A stretch of 57,635 nucleotides of DNA, taken from Gammaproteobacteria bacterium Gsub (GTDB lineage Bacteria > Pseudomonadota > Gammaproteobacteria > PS1 > Pseudothioglobaceae). The stretch lies in contig JYIN01000007.1 in assembly GCA_002007405.1 (NCBI GenBank), positions 1-57,635 of the forward strand, read 5' to 3'. Below, in pieces: positions 15,954-28,636 of the stretch. The notes below the pieces were generated by a model, which was not told the origin of the DNA, ran no database searches, and worked only from the letters and a program-made list of their open reading frames with translations. A program made the position numbers and the translations under genes. Each line of letters opens with the position of its first letter. The stretch's first letter is position 1.

Positions 15954-16781
15954 TTATCCAAACCTCCCTGTAATATAATTTTCTGTTAATCCATGTTCTG
16001 GATTAGTAAATACGATATTTGTATCATTAACTTCTACTAACCTACCCAAATGAAAATATGCACATCTATCTGATATTCTAGCCGCTTGCTGCATAGAATG
16101 GGTTACAACTGCAATTGTGTATGAAGATTTTAATTCATACATAAGCTCTTCAATCGTTGCTGTTGCAATTGGATCAAGCGCAGATGTTGGCTCATCCATT
16201 AAAATCACTTCTGGTTTGACTGCAATGGTGCGTGCAATACATAAGCGCTGTTGCTGCCCCCCAGACAAGCCTGTACCCGGTTTGTTAAGACGATCTTTGG
16301 TTTCTTTCCAAAGTCCTGCTTTAGTCAAACTTTCTTCTACAATATCATCCAATTCAGAATTATTGGTCATTAGACCGTGAAGTCTTGGTCCATAAGCAAC
16401 ATTATCATAAATGGATTTAGGAAATGGGTTTGGCTTTTGAAACACCATACCAACCTTTGCTCTTAGCAATACAGGGTCAATATTACTGGTATAAATATCT
16501 TCATTATCTAGATAAATTTTTCCAGTTACAATACAGCCATCAATTGTATCATTCATACGATTGAGACATCTTAACAAGGTTGATTTGCCACAACCAGATG
16601 GACCAATCATAGCCAAGATTTGATTTTTTGCTAAATCAACACTCACATTAAAAATCGCTTGCAAATCTTGATTATAAAACACATCCACAGATTGACAACT
16701 CATTCTTGGTATGCCGTCAACGAGCGGATTACCAACTGTTTTACCTAATTGTTGATTTAATTCAATGTCGTTATTATTCAT
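15954..16781 (-). CDS. pstB: Phosphate ABC transporter ATPase PstB
   Basis: This ATPase powers high-affinity phosphate import. It has the Walker A motif (GPSGCGKST), the signature LSGGQQQR and Walker B ([12 protein letters not shown]). The start is placed at [10 protein letters not shown] because this ATG comes one base after the pstA stop. An upstream in-frame start at 16823 would overlap pstA by 41 bases and adds residues unlike PstB. The product is 275 residues, slightly longer than the E. coli protein at the N-terminus. Confidence 0.95.
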   Translation of the reverse strand: MNNNDIELNQQLGKTVGNPLVDGIPRMSCQSVDVFYNQDLQAIFNVSVDLAKNQILAMIGPSGCGKSTLLRCLNRMNDTIDGCIVTGKIYLDNEDIYTSNIDPVLLRAKVGMVFQKPNPFPKSIYDNVAYGPRLHGLMTNNSELDDIVEESLTKAGLWKETKDRLNKPGTGLSGGQQQRLCIARTIAVKPEVILMDEPTSALDPIATATIEELMYELKSSYTIAVVTHSMQQAARISDRCAYFHLGRLVEVNDTNIVFTNPEHGLTENYITGRFG

Positions 16782-16782
16782 A

Positions 16783-18066
16783 TTACCACTTAGTTTCAAA
16801 TTTATTACGCAATAACACCGCAAGCAAATTCATTAAAAATAAAAAGATCAATAACACTATAATCGCTGCTGATGTTAGGGCAATAAATGCCCGTTCAGGG
16901 GAATCAGACCAAATATAGATCTGCACTGGAAGCACGGTCGAAGGATCAAAAAAACCCTGTGGAATATCTGCAACAAAAGCAACCATACCAATCATCAGTA
17001 ATGGTGCGCTTTCTCCAAGTGCTTGCGCCATACCAATGATTGAACCCGTCAGAATACCTGGCATTGCCAAAGGTAGAACATGATGAGTAATCACTTGTAT
17101 TTTAGACGCGCCTAAACCAAGTGCTGCCTCTCTAATCGATGGCGGGACAGATTTAATCGCTGCGCGTGTTGCAATAATAATGGTTGGCAAAGTCATCAAA
17201 GATAAGACCAACCCACCTGCAAGCGGTGCTGAGCGCGGCACCCCAAATAAATTGATATAAACAGCCAGCCCCAAAATACCAAATACAATTGAGGGGACAG
17301 CTGCAAGGTTGTTAATATTTACCTCAATCACATCAATCCACCAGTTATTTTTTGGTGCAAATTCTTCTAAATACACAGCAGCGGCAACTCCAATTGGAAA
17401 GCTAAGCAGCAGTGTAACCAGCATCGTATATAACGACCCTTTAAGCGCACCTAAAATACCTGCTTGTTCTGGCTCTCTTGAATCACCACTGGTTAAGAAA
17501 CTGGCATTGAATTGGCGTTTAATTCTGTCTTTGGATTGTAATTTATCAATCCATGTTATTTGAATATCTTTAATACGGCGGTCAGCTTCAGGTAAATTTC
17601 TATCAATCAACCCTTTGAAAAAAGTGTCAATATCATCGTCAGCCAACACCCAAACTGATTGTGATGTGCCAATTAGCTGGGGGCGTTCAATCACCAAATC
17701 TCTTAAATGATATTGTGCGCCAGAACTTATTAATTTTCTCAATGCTCTTTTTTGCTTCCTACTGCTAACATCTGGAAATAATTGATACAGAGCTTTAGAA
17801 ATCAGATTACGATAAGAAGATTTAAATAATTCATCTTTTGTATAGTTAGGTTTTGGGTCAATATTCAAAACTTTATAGGAAAAATCAATATCAAGCTTGA
17901 TGTAAGTCTGAGTAAAGGCAGGGGTTGATTTCAAAACAATATCAACCAACAAAAACAACAAAAATGCCAAGCTCACAATAATTGAGAAAACTCCATATAT
18001 CTTAAAACGCCGCTCTTTAGCGTAGCGTTTTTTTAGGCTTTTTTGCACAATTTGTGTGTTATTCAT
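16783..18066 (-). CDS. pstA: Phosphate ABC transporter permease PstA, long form
   Basis: PstA forms the membrane channel with PstC. At 427 residues it is well over 100 longer than E. coli PstA. The extra part is an N-terminal membrane anchor followed by a soluble periplasmic stretch of roughly 160 residues (about 45-200, DUF3333-like). The permease core follows, with [19 protein letters not shown] as the loop that contacts PstB. It overlaps the end of pstC by eight bases. Confidence 0.93.
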   Translation of the reverse strand: MNNTQIVQKSLKKRYAKERRFKIYGVFSIIVSLAFLLFLLVDIVLKSTPAFTQTYIKLDIDFSYKVLNIDPKPNYTKDELFKSSYRNLISKALYQLFPDVSSRKQKRALRKLISSGAQYHLRDLVIERPQLIGTSQSVWVLADDDIDTFFKGLIDRNLPEADRRIKDIQITWIDKLQSKDRIKRQFNASFLTSGDSREPEQAGILGALKGSLYTMLVTLLLSFPIGVAAAVYLEEFAPKNNWWIDVIEVNINNLAAVPSIVFGILGLAVYINLFGVPRSAPLAGGLVLSLMTLPTIIIATRAAIKSVPPSIREAALGLGASKIQVITHHVLPLAMPGILTGSIIGMAQALGESAPLLMIGMVAFVADIPQGFFDPSTVLPVQIYIWSDSPERAFIALTSAAIIVLLIFLFLMNLLAVLLRNKFETKW

Positions 18067-19483
18067 ACTGCTCTCTGTATTTTCTCACCACATGCAATGC
18101 GATAATATTGAGAATTAATGTGGTTATAAACAGCCCCAATCCAAGCGCAAATGCTGCTAAAGTTTTTACACTATCAAATTCTTGGTCCCCCGTTAATAGG
18201 GTAACAATTTGGGTGGTAATTGTTGTTACTGAATTCATCGGATTGGCGGTTAAATTCGCTGCCACACCCGCTGCCATGAGTACAATCATCGTCTCACCAA
18301 TTGCGCGTGAAATGGCGAGTAAAAATCCACCGACAATGCCAGGCAGTGCGGCAGGCACTATGACTTTCCATACTGTTTCAGATTTGGTTGCTCCAAGCGC
18401 AGTTGAGCCATCACGCATAGCATCAGGTACGGCTGAGATGACATCGTCTGAAAGAGATAAAATAAACGGTACAATCATCATTCCCATCACCAATCCTGCA
18501 GCTAGAGAAGATTCGGTTGAGACGGTTAGATTGGCTAAAATCTCAATATCAAGGTTAACCCCAACTTCACGCAGATAATAACCAAAATCTCTGACTAAAG
18601 GACCAATCGTAAGTGCTGCAAAAAAACCATACACTACGGTTGGGACTCCAGCCAAAATTTCTAATATTGGCTTAATAGTTGCGCGCACCCGTGATGTTGC
18701 ATATTCGGATAAAAATATTGCAGCAATCAAACCCAATGGCGCTGCAATCATCATAGCAATGATTGAAATAAATATTGTTCCCCAAAACAGTGGCACTGCA
18801 CCAAATGATCCAGAGCTGCCTGCCTGGTCTTCATAAATGGCAATTTGTGGCGACCAATGTGTGCCAAAAAGAAATTCTGTAATAGGCACTTTTGAGAAGA
18901 ATTCAACAGATTCAAACAGTACGGAAAATAAAATGCCGAGCGTTGTTAGAATTGCAATCAAGGCACAGATTAACAATACATAAACAATCAATCTTTCAAC
19001 GCTGTTTCGTGCCTGCATCGTTGGGTTAATACGCAAATAAGTGTAGGTAAATCCTAGTAGTGCCAACAAAGTAGAGACTAAAATTTTTAGGTTAAAACTA
19101 TGATTGAAATATTTGGAATAAACAGCTGCTGCTTGATGATTGATATTTGCATCACCATTACTATAATAGATGCCGGTCGTAGCTAGTATTTTTATCTCAT
19201 TTAATGCAAGACTTAAATTATCTGTTGAGAGCTGTTGAAGTTGTGTAAATTTTGCAATGGTGAGCATTGAGACAATATTGCTCTCAAAAAGCGACCAAAC
19301 AAGAAACACACCTAAGGCTGGTAGAAATGTCCATAATGCAGTTAAATAACCATAATAATTTGGTAAAGAATGTAGTCTAATGCCACTGGTAGATTCTTGA
19401 CGAGAACGGGCTTTTGCCTGTCCTATAAAAAACACAACAACGGCACTCGTTAATAAAATTATAAAAAAATCCAAATCATTCAT
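18059..19483 (-). CDS. pstC: Phosphate ABC transporter permease PstC, long form
   Basis: The 474-residue protein is also longer than E. coli PstC, with additional membrane segments and a soluble insert in the N-terminal half. The C-terminal 270 residues hold the binding-protein-dependent permease domain, including the coupling loop GATKSETVWKVIVPAALPG. The first gene of the operon, pstS, is 112 bases upstream. Confidence 0.93.
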   Translation of the reverse strand: MNDLDFFIILLTSAVVVFFIGQAKARSRQESTSGIRLHSLPNYYGYLTALWTFLPALGVFLVWSLFESNIVSMLTIAKFTQLQQLSTDNLSLALNEIKILATTGIYYSNGDANINHQAAAVYSKYFNHSFNLKILVSTLLALLGFTYTYLRINPTMQARNSVERLIVYVLLICALIAILTTLGILFSVLFESVEFFSKVPITEFLFGTHWSPQIAIYEDQAGSSGSFGAVPLFWGTIFISIIAMMIAAPLGLIAAIFLSEYATSRVRATIKPILEILAGVPTVVYGFFAALTIGPLVRDFGYYLREVGVNLDIEILANLTVSTESSLAAGLVMGMMIVPFILSLSDDVISAVPDAMRDGSTALGATKSETVWKVIVPAALPGIVGGFLLAISRAIGETMIVLMAAGVAANLTANPMNSVTTITTQIVTLLTGDQEFDSVKTLAAFALGLGLFITTLILNIIALHVVRKYREQYE

Positions 19484-19595
19484 TAGCGTGGATTTAATCT
19501 TGGTTGAAAAAAATCAAATTATAACGGATACACCCGATCTAAAAACGAAAAATCCGCCCCAATCAATAAACAGTTTGAAATATCTAACTTTCGCT

Positions 19596-20648
19596 CTATT
19601 TATATAGATTTAAGTTAGTTGCGTTCCTTGCATCATTTGCAAATTTTTTACGCTTGTCTTTAGATGACGGAATCAAGCCTTTATCAACCAAATAACCCTC
19701 CTCTCCAAAAGTGTTTTCATCTACAAATTCGGCAATAAATTCATCCATACCTTTGACCTTGCCTCGATGAGAATTCTTCACATAAAAATATAGAGGACGC
19801 GATACTGGATATGAGCCGTTTGCAATATTTTCAAATGTAATTGGATTGTCATTAACGCGCGAACCTTTGACTTTATCAGCATTTTGATTTAAGAATGAGA
19901 AGCCGAAAATACCTAAAGTATTTTTATCATTAACAAGTTTTTGAATAATCAAGTTGTCATTTTCTCCCATTTCAATAAAATGACCATCTTCACGCACAGT
20001 GTGGCATAATCTTTTGTATTGTTTTTTGTTTTTTTTCTTCATCGCCTCCATAAAGGGAAAAGTCTTACAACCCCCTTCAATAGCAATCTCCTGTAAGGCG
20101 TCACGCGTGCCCGATGTTGGTGGTGGTCCTAATACTTTAATCTTCACAGCAGGTAAGTTTTTATTGATTTGATTCCAATGGGTAAATGGGTTATTCACTA
20201 AATCTTTTTTGTTTTGACCTCCATCGGTGGTGTTTGCAGGAACTTTAGCAGCTAATGCTAAATACATTTCTTTTAACGACAAATTAAAATTTGGACCAGA
20301 CTTTGAATTTGCAATGGCGATGCCATCAAAACCAACGAGCACTTCTGTAATATTTGTTACCCCATTTTTATGACATTTTTCAAATTCTTTTTCCTTAATA
20401 CGACGAGAAGCATTGGTAATATCTGGTGTATCAATACCATTGCCTTTGCAGAATAATTTTATCCCGCCGCCAGAGCCAGTTGATTCAATCTTCGGGGTGG
20501 GCAAACCTGTTTTTTTACCAAATGTCTCTGCAACGACTGTTGCAAAAGGAAATACGGTTGAAGAACCAACAATTTCAATATGTTCGCGAGCTTGTGAAAT
20601 TGCTGTTATTGTAACCAGTGCCAAAGTGATGATTTTTTTAATTGACAT
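19596..20648 (-). CDS. pstS: Periplasmic phosphate-binding protein PstS
   Basis: PstS captures phosphate and hands it to PstCA. A signal peptide (about residues 1-20, ending SQA) precedes EIVGSSTVFPF and ESTGSGGGI, which bind the phosphate, and a third binding segment TSGTRDA. The 350 residues are of normal length. A good ribosome site (AGGAGG) lies just upstream. It leads pstSCAB-phoU on the - strand. Control by PhoB is likely from the operon's nature, but no convincing Pho box was found in the upstream bases. Confidence 0.95.
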   Translation of the reverse strand: MSIKKIITLALVTITAISQAREHIEIVGSSTVFPFATVVAETFGKKTGLPTPKIESTGSGGGIKLFCKGNGIDTPDITNASRRIKEKEFEKCHKNGVTNITEVLVGFDGIAIANSKSGPNFNLSLKEMYLALAAKVPANTTDGGQNKKDLVNNPFTHWNQINKNLPAVKIKVLGPPPTSGTRDALQEIAIEGGCKTFPFMEAMKKKNKKQYKRLCHTVREDGHFIEMGENDNLIIQKLVNDKNTLGIFGFSFLNQNADKVKGSRVNDNPITFENIANGSYPVSRPLYFYVKNSHRGKVKGMDEFIAEFVDENTFGEEGYLVDKGLIPSSKDKRKKFANDARNATNLNLYK

Positions 20649-20828
20649 TTTGCCTCCTTATTTTTAGTAAATTTATCCCATAGATTGAACGCCATAGGTT
20701 TAAAAAATAGTTCCTGCCAGTCATGTTAGCAAAAACCTCCAATACAATAGGTCATTTTTTCATAATTTAGCCTTAATAATGGGTTGGTTTTAGGGATAAT
20801 GACCATGGTTTTATGGATTATTTTTTTT

Positions 20829-20874
20829 AAGTTTTATCTAAAGCATATCAGTTGGTGTGCTTCAAATAAAACTT
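20829..20874 (+). promoter_or_regulatory. Stem-loop in the pnp leader
   Basis: AAGTTTTAT (20829-20837) and ATAAAACTT (20866-20874) pair perfectly, with an inner AAGCA/TGCTT pairing. The structure ends 46 bases before the pnp start. In E. coli, a comparable leader stem is cut by RNase III so that PNPase can repress its own synthesis. That role here is inference. Confidence 0.5.
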
Positions 20875-20920
20875 AGTTGATTTTATCTGTAAAACTTATT
20901 TTTTATTTACGGAGATTTTT

Positions 20921-23014
20921 ATGCAGATGAATATCAAAACAAAAAGCTTTGCCATGGGCAGGCATACCATCACTTTAGAAACTGGTCGTATTGCCAGACA
21001 AGCGCAAGGTGCAGTATTAGCAAGTATGGATGATACTCAAGTATTAGTTACTGTGGTTGGCTCAAAAGAAATGCGACCGGGGCAGGATTTTTTTCCACTT
21101 TCGGTGGATTATGTGGAAAAAAACTATGCTGCTGGCAAAATTCCCGGTGGATTTTTAAAGCGTGAGGCGCGTCCCAGCGAAAAAGAAACCCTAACCTCTC
21201 GTTTGATTGACCGTCCGATTCGCCCCCTATTCCCTAATGGTTTTATGAATGAAGTCCAGGTTTTAATTACAGTTATCTCTGCTAATCCTGAGATAGACCC
21301 AGATATTATTTCAATGTTGGGAGTTTCAGCAGCACTTTCAATCTCAGGGATTCCATTTAGCGGGCCAATTGGTGGTGCGCGCGTTGGTTATAAAGAGGGT
21401 GAATACATTCTCAACCCCACTTATAGCGAGTTAGCACAATCAGATCTAGATATGGTGGTTGCTGGAACTGATGAGGCGGTGTTGATGGTTGAATCGGAGG
21501 CAAAAGAATTGCCTGAAGAAGTGATGTTAGGTGCGGTGATGTATGCACATGAGCAATTTCAAGTTGTTATTGCCAATATCAAAGAATTTGCCGCTGATGT
21601 CGGTGGAGAAAAATGGGATTGGGAGTTGCCAGCCACTGATGAGACTTTATTAAATGCTATTCAATCACAATTTGGCACGGAAATTAACAATGCTTATCAA
21701 ATTAAAGAAAAGCTTGCTCGTTATGCAAAAATTGATGAAGTGAAAGCTGCTACCGTTAAAGCATTATCCAGCGAGGACGAACCTGATAATGACGCAGGTG
21801 AAGTAGAAAAATATTTATAAAAAGTTGAAAAATCAATCGTTCGTGAGCGCATTCTCAGCAACCAGCCTCGTATTGACGGACGCGATAATAAAACCGTCCG
21901 CGACCTTATGATTGAGACTGGTGTATTGGCTAATACACATGGTTCTGCCTTATTTACCCGTGGCGAAACGCAAGCACTGGTTGTTACCACTTTAGGGTCT
22001 AAACGCGAAGCCCAGTTGATTGACAAATTAGAATTCTTTGAGCGTCAAAACGATTATTTTTTATTGCACTATAATTTCCCTCCATATTGCGTAGGCGAAA
22101 CTGGGCGTGTTGGCACTACCAAGCGCCGTGAAATTGGTCATGGTCGGCTGGCACGACGCGGTATTGCTGCTTGCCTGCCATCTATTGAAGAATTTCCCTA
22201 CACCGTGCGTGTCGTCTCTGAGATTACCGAATCAAATGGCTCTAGTTCGATGGCAAGCGTGTGTGGTTCGTCATTATCACTTATGGATGCAGGCGTGCCA
22301 ATAAAAGCACCAGTAGCAGGGGTTGCCATGGGCTTGGTAAAAGAAGGTGAGCGATTTAGTGTATTAACCGATATTTTAGGTGATGAAGACCATTTGGGTG
22401 ATATGGATTTTAAAGTTGCTGGCACCTCTCGTGGTGTTAATGCCTTGCAAATGGATATTAAAATCCAAGGGATTACTCGTGAAATTATGGATATTGCCCT
22501 CAAACAAGCCAAAGAGGCAAGGCTTCATATTTTAGGGCAAATGAACCAAGTGATTTGCGAGCCAAACACTACCCAAAAAAACGCCCCTAAAACTGCTGTG
22601 ATTAAAATCCAAACTGATAAAATTCGTGATTTAATCGGCAAAGGGGGGGAAACCATTAAAGGCATTATTTCAACTTCTGGCGCTAGTGTTGATGTGGATG
22701 ATGATGGTAGTGTTAATATTTTTGCTAACAGTCAAAAAGCTTTTGATATTGCATCTCAAATGGTTAAAGAAGTGACTGCAGTACCAGAAGTGGATAAGGT
22801 TTATCCGGGCACAGTGGTAAAAATTGTTGAATTTGGTGCCTTTGTCAATATCATGCCTAATCAAGATGGCTTGTTGCATATCTCTGAAATTGCCCATGAG
22901 CGTGTTGCAAAAGTTGGGGATTATCTCAAAGAAGGCGACTCTATTGAGGTTAAGGTTTTAGGCTTAGACAGAGGGCGCATTAAGTTATCACGCAAAGTTT
23001 TATTAGATAAATAA
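20921..23014 (+). pseudogene. pnp: Polynucleotide phosphorylase, interrupted by an in-frame TAA
   Basis: PNPase degrades RNA 3' to 5' using phosphate. The whole 697-codon frame is intact in a single phase, with normal domain order: first RNase PH domain, helical linker, second RNase PH domain (RIDGRD), KH ([11 protein letters not shown]) and S1 domains ending at KVLLDK. The one lesion is TAA at codon 300 (21818-21820) in the linker just before [12 protein letters not shown]. The next usable ATG (21908) would drop the RIDGRD segment. It may be genuine gene splitting, stop read-through, or a sequencing error from a CAA, GAA or AAA codon. Confidence 0.9.
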
Positions 23015-23023
23015 ACTAAAAAA

Positions 23024-23057
23024 ACCTTTGTATGACTATCCATAGTCATGCGAAGGT
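23024..23057 (-). terminator. Intrinsic terminator after msbA (pnp side)
   Basis: A 16-pair stem (23024-23039 with 23042-23057, two of the pairs wobble on one strand) has a two-base loop. On the - strand it is followed by a T-run (the As at 23017-23023), fitting termination of msbA transcripts. Its outer arms (ACCTTTGTAT...AAGGT, then CTC) resemble the dispersed palindrome at 26561 and 35535. Confidence 0.7.
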
Positions 23058-23067
23058 CTCAAACTGC

Positions 23068-24789
23068 TTAATCTTGAAATTGGTGATTGTATAGGCTGGT
23101 GTATTCACCGTTTTTGGCTAACAATTCTTCGTGCTTGCCTTGTTCAACAATCCTACCATGGCGTAGCACCACAATTGTGTTGGCTTTTTTCACAGTACTA
23201 AGCCTGTGGGCGATAATGATAGTGGTTCGGTGTTTTTGCATAGCATCAATTGCTGTTTGTACTTGTAATGAAGTGGTGGAATCTAAGGCTGAGGTGGCCT
23301 CATCTAGAATTAAAATCGGGCTATTTTTGGCAATCGCGCGTGCAATCGCCAATCGTTGGCGCTGACCGCCAGAGAGTTTAACCCCATCTTCGCCAATTTC
23401 GGTATCAAATTGGCTCTCAAGTTGCTTAATAAATTTATCTGCATTGGCAATTTTGGCAGCATTTTCGATTCTATCGTCACGCATTGTCTCAATCTGTCCC
23501 AAAGCAATATTGCCTTTAACCGTATCGTTGAACAAACGCACATTTTGATCAACCAAGGCAATCATACAGCGTAGCGAATCCACTTCAAATTCACTAATAT
23601 CAACACCATCAATAGTAATGACGCCCGCATTAGGTGAATAAAATCTCATTAGTAATTGAATAATAGTGGTTTTGCCACTGCCTGTAGCGCCTACCAGAGC
23701 AATAGTCTCACCTGGTTTAATTTTTAAATTAATATCTTCAAGCACCGCAGCATTATCACTATAGCCGAAGGATACATTTTTAAATTCAATCATGCCTTCT
23801 ACGCCAAGCAGCTGTTTATCTGTGTCATTAGGCTCTTCATTTTCATCAATAAGCGCAAACACACTCTCGCCAGCAGCCATTGCCACTTGAAGTGGTTTGT
23901 TAATATTAACCAAACTTTTAGCAGGCTTGATAAGCATACCCATTGCAGTAAAAAATGATAAAAATTCACCCGCACTCATCATCAATAAAATGGTTGAAAA
24001 ATACACCACACTACTGAGTGATAACCCAATTAAAATATTAACAAAACCTATATTAAAAGCACTCGCCATATCCACTTTAAAGCGTTGCTGGCGAATGTTT
24101 TTTATCAATCTTTTAAATTTATGGGTTTCTTGTGTTTGGGCATGATAAATTTTAACCAAAGAATTACCACTAATGTTTTCATCTAATAAATGCGTCATTT
24201 TGCCCACTGAATTTTGGACTTCTTTAGCGGCTATGCGTATGCGATTAGAAGAGAGTTTGACCGCCATATAGATGAGTGGTAATAATACAACCAAGGTTAG
24301 GCTAAGTTGCCAGTTTTTGTAAAATAGATAGCTGGTTAAGATAATAACGCTGATTGACGATTTGATAAGACTTAGCCAAATGCTTGAGGCTACCGCGGCA
24401 ATTTGTTCAACATCAAAAGTGAATTTGGATAAGGTTTTGCCTGTGGTATTTTGGTCAAAGTAAGATTTTGGCAAGCGCAAAAGTTTAGCAAACATAACCC
24501 CGCGTAAATCCATAATCACTTTGTTAGAAACCCAAGAGCTCGTTGCTGTAGAGGTCATGGCAAAAAGTGAGCTGAGTATAATAATTGCTGACAAAGCCAC
24601 GGCATAAATAAGTGCTGTTTGCCAATTGCGTTGGGTGACGAATAACTCATCAACGATTCTTCCTGTAATTTCTGGAATAGAACTCTCTAATGCTGTTGCC
24701 AATATTATCATCACCGAGGTGAAGATCAGCTTGCCGAGATGGGCTCTTAAGTAGAAAAATAGGCGGAAAAAAAATTGTTTGTATTGCAT
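23068..24789 (-). CDS. msbA: Lipid A export ABC transporter MsbA-like
   Basis: The 573-residue half-transporter has a six-helix membrane domain (about 1-310) and an ATPase domain with Walker A (GATGSGKTT), signature (LSGGQRQR) and Walker B (ILILDEATSALD). In Gram-negative bacteria the closest relatives flip lipid A-core from the inner leaflet. The N-terminal RLFFYLRAHLGKL is MsbA-like. Other type-I exporters look similar, so the substrate is inferred. It stands alone between pnp and pyrG, divergent from pyrG. Confidence 0.85.
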   Translation of the reverse strand: MQYKQFFFRLFFYLRAHLGKLIFTSVMIILATALESSIPEITGRIVDELFVTQRNWQTALIYAVALSAIIILSSLFAMTSTATSSWVSNKVIMDLRGVMFAKLLRLPKSYFDQNTTGKTLSKFTFDVEQIAAVASSIWLSLIKSSISVIILTSYLFYKNWQLSLTLVVLLPLIYMAVKLSSNRIRIAAKEVQNSVGKMTHLLDENISGNSLVKIYHAQTQETHKFKRLIKNIRQQRFKVDMASAFNIGFVNILIGLSLSSVVYFSTILLMMSAGEFLSFFTAMGMLIKPAKSLVNINKPLQVAMAAGESVFALIDENEEPNDTDKQLLGVEGMIEFKNVSFGYSDNAAVLEDINLKIKPGETIALVGATGSGKTTIIQLLMRFYSPNAGVITIDGVDISEFEVDSLRCMIALVDQNVRLFNDTVKGNIALGQIETMRDDRIENAAKIANADKFIKQLESQFDTEIGEDGVKLSGGQRQRLAIARAIAKNSPILILDEATSALDSTTSLQVQTAIDAMQKHRTTIIIAHRLSTVKKANTIVVLRHGRIVEQGKHEELLAKNGEYTSLYNHQFQD

Positions 24790-24843
24790 ACATATTAATT
24801 GGTTTAAACCAGCGCCATATTCTACACGATTAAGGTATCATGA

Positions 24844-26508
<1,665 letters not shown>

Positions 26509-26560
26509 TTGCCTAGATCTATCCCGCCAAAAATAGCAACATCGTTCCAATTTTGTAAAA

Positions 26561-26592
26561 TGAGATTTTTGCATAATTATACAAAGGTCTCA
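26561..26592. repeat. Short palindromic element, IS5-like ends
   Basis: TGAGA-TTTTTG and CAAAGG-TCTCA form an imperfect palindrome centred on TAATTA. The right half, read on the other strand, gives GAGACCTTTGTATAA, which resembles the terminal repeats of IS5-family elements as I remember them. Related copies lie at 23021-23060 and 35535-35573. It is probably a small non-coding mobile remnant. Confidence 0.45.
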
Positions 26593-26699
26593 GTAATAAA
26601 TCATTTTGAGTCATGATAACTTTACGGCTTTTTTAGTGGTTTTTACTGGGGATTACCTTTTCTAAATAACACTTGTTTGTATTTTTTACAATGGTCTCT

Positions 26700-28034
26700 T
26701 TAGCGCAGAGTAACGAATTCTTCGGCACTGGTGGGGTGGATTGCCACAGTATCATCAAATTGCTTTTTGTTGGCCCCCATTTTAATTGCTACCGCAAAGC
26801 CTTGTAACATCTCATCAGCACCATGACCGATAATATGGCAGCCAATGATTTTTTCATCATCACCGCCACAAACCAGTTTTAATGCTGTGGTGGTTTTGTG
26901 CGCTAGCAGTGCATCTGCCATGGGAGTAAATTCGGATTGATAAATTTTAATTTTATTAAATTTTGCTCTTGCCTCAGCCTCACTTAAACCAATAGTGCCA
27001 ATCGGTGGGTGGGAAAAAATCACAGTAGGAATATTATTATAATCCAGGTGGCGATTGGGCATATTGTTGTAGAGCCGATCAGCAAGCCTTCTGCCAGCGG
27101 CAATTGCAACTGGGGTCAATGGCGCTCTACCAGTGGCATCACCCACCGCAAAGATATTCTCAATATTGGTTGTTTGGAATTTATCAGTGGGAATAAAACC
27201 ATGCTGGTCGCATCTAACATTTGCATTTTCCAAGCCTAAGTTTTGTGTCATCGGGTTTCTACCAACTGCCCAAATAATTTCATCAAATCTAGAAAATTCG
27301 CCCTGATTGGTTCTGAGAGTTTTGGTTTTTGTTATTTCGTTAATTTGGCAATTGTAGTGAATCCGAATGCCGTGGGCTGTGTAATCTTTATCTAGGGTTT
27401 TTTGAATCATTGAATCAAACCCTTTAAGTAAAGTGTTACCCCGAGCAAAAATCTCAACTTCGCCACCCAATGCGTTTAATACACCAGCAAGTTCAATACT
27501 GATATAACCACCGCCAATGACCGCTACTTTTTTGGGTAAATCCTCTAGTTCAAAAAAGCCATCTGAGGTTGTTGTGTGTTGTGTGCCTTGAACATTAGGA
27601 ATAGCAGGCGCGCCGCCCGGTGCCAGTACAATATGCTCGGCTTTATAGATTTTTCCATTAACTGCGACTGTATTTTTATCAACCAATTTTCCAAAACCAT
27701 GGATATAATCAATACCTAATTTTTCTAAATAACCGTCATACCAATTGGTGATGCCTTTGATGTAATTATCTCTGGCAGTTTTGAGGCGTCTCCAAGAAAA
27801 GCCTTTTTTCTCAATATCAAAACCAAAGCCTTGTGCAGTTTTAATGGTTGTAGCAGCGTTGGCAGCAAACCACATAATTTTTTTTGGCACACAGCCGACA
27901 TTAACACAAGCACCACCCACAATTTTCGCTTCAATAAGCAGGCATTTTTTACCATATTCGCTTGCGCGTTCAACGGCTGAGAGCCCCCCAGAACCTGCAC
28001 CAATAGCAATCATATCATAGTGTTTTTTCATCAT
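26700..28034 (-). CDS. gor: Glutathione reductase
   Basis: This flavoenzyme reduces glutathione disulfide with NADPH. The FAD motif GAGSGG is at residues 12-17, the redox pair Cys43/Cys48 in GGACVNVGC, the NADPH-binding loop in [12 protein letters not shown], and the C-terminal catalytic HPTSAEE. The CVNVGC motif and the lack of a lipoamide-type HPHPT ending separate it from dihydrolipoyl dehydrogenase. The 444 residues are typical. It stands 29 bases after the DUF3501 gene and may share its transcript. Confidence 0.92.
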   Translation of the reverse strand: MMKKHYDMIAIGAGSGGLSAVERASEYGKKCLLIEAKIVGGACVNVGCVPKKIMWFAANAATTIKTAQGFGFDIEKKGFSWRRLKTARDNYIKGITNWYDGYLEKLGIDYIHGFGKLVDKNTVAVNGKIYKAEHIVLAPGGAPAIPNVQGTQHTTTSDGFFELEDLPKKVAVIGGGYISIELAGVLNALGGEVEIFARGNTLLKGFDSMIQKTLDKDYTAHGIRIHYNCQINEITKTKTLRTNQGEFSRFDEIIWAVGRNPMTQNLGLENANVRCDQHGFIPTDKFQTTNIENIFAVGDATGRAPLTPVAIAAGRRLADRLYNNMPNRHLDYNNIPTVIFSHPPIGTIGLSEAEARAKFNKIKIYQSEFTPMADALLAHKTTTALKLVCGGDDEKIIGCHIIGHGADEMLQGFAVAIKMGANKKQFDDTVAIHPTSAEEFVTLR

Positions 28035-28063
28035 TTTTTTTGTTGTTAGGATGGCAGTATTTT

Positions 28064-28636
28064 CTAATTAAAATCCGCTGCTATTGTATTTTTTTGCTGC
28101 GCGGATAATTCTGTGCTGCTTTGGTAGTTGTGATGATTGCTGATAATTCGCACCTGAGAGTTGATAAAATCCGCCTTTGTTTGATTATCAAATTCAAAGC
28201 GCATAAAATGCACCGAGGCAGTTTTGTCTTTGGTTTGCCGTTCTAAATCTTCATTACAAATCGCAAATATTTTTTTATTCATACCCACCTGAAAATAGAT
28301 GCTTTTTTCAATGTTTAATAATTGGGATAAGCGTTTTTTGCGCTCTTCCTTGTTACTGATTTCAATCATCATCGTGGCTTTTAAGTTGCTACCTGTTGGT
28401 ATCAGAGGGTTGTAGGTATCTAATTCTGCTTGAATTTCATCTGCTTCAAAAATTTTCTCAATGCGCAACATTTCTTGAATTTGATATTGGATGGTTTGTT
28501 GGTTTTCAAACAATAGGCGAATATCAGCACCTAGCATAACACTTCTATTTTGTCTAATTTTGATAATGGATTTTCTAAAATCATCGCGTTTTTTGGCATA
28601 ATCCTCTAATGATAATAGTTTATTTTTTGTCAGCAT
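28064..28636 (-). CDS. DUF3501 family protein
   Basis: The 190-residue cytoplasmic protein has the typical family start ([29 protein letters not shown]) and a central acidic stretch. No enzyme activity is known. In many proteobacteria it sits next to a GlpC-like Fe-S protein and a rubrerythrin, as here, suggesting a shared role in peroxide or redox stress. The start is set at MLTKNK (28636). An in-frame ATG four codons earlier is possible. Either overlaps the end of the Fe-S gene, showing translational coupling. Confidence 0.85.
   Translation of the reverse strand: MLTKNKLLSLEDYAKKRDDFRKSIIKIRQNRSVMLGADIRLLFENQQTIQYQIQEMLRIEKIFEADEIQAELDTYNPLIPTGSNLKATMMIEISNKEERKKRLSQLLNIEKSIYFQVGMNKKIFAICNEDLERQTKDKTASVHFMRFEFDNQTKADFINSQVRIISNHHNYQSSTELSAQQKNTIAADFN

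Noticed and set aside
16782-16823. Longer N-terminus for PstB
   Set aside because: The extra residues lie inside the end of pstA and are unlike PstB. The ATG one base after the pstA stop is better.
1775-20648. Functional link between the PsiE cassette and the pst operon
   Set aside because: Both relate to phosphate by name, but they are 13 kb apart, in different units, and no shared regulatory site was seen.
20649-20760. Pho box upstream of pstS
   Set aside because: CTAACAT...CTGGCAG on the - strand looks partly right, but the half-sites are two bases apart rather than four, with several mismatches.
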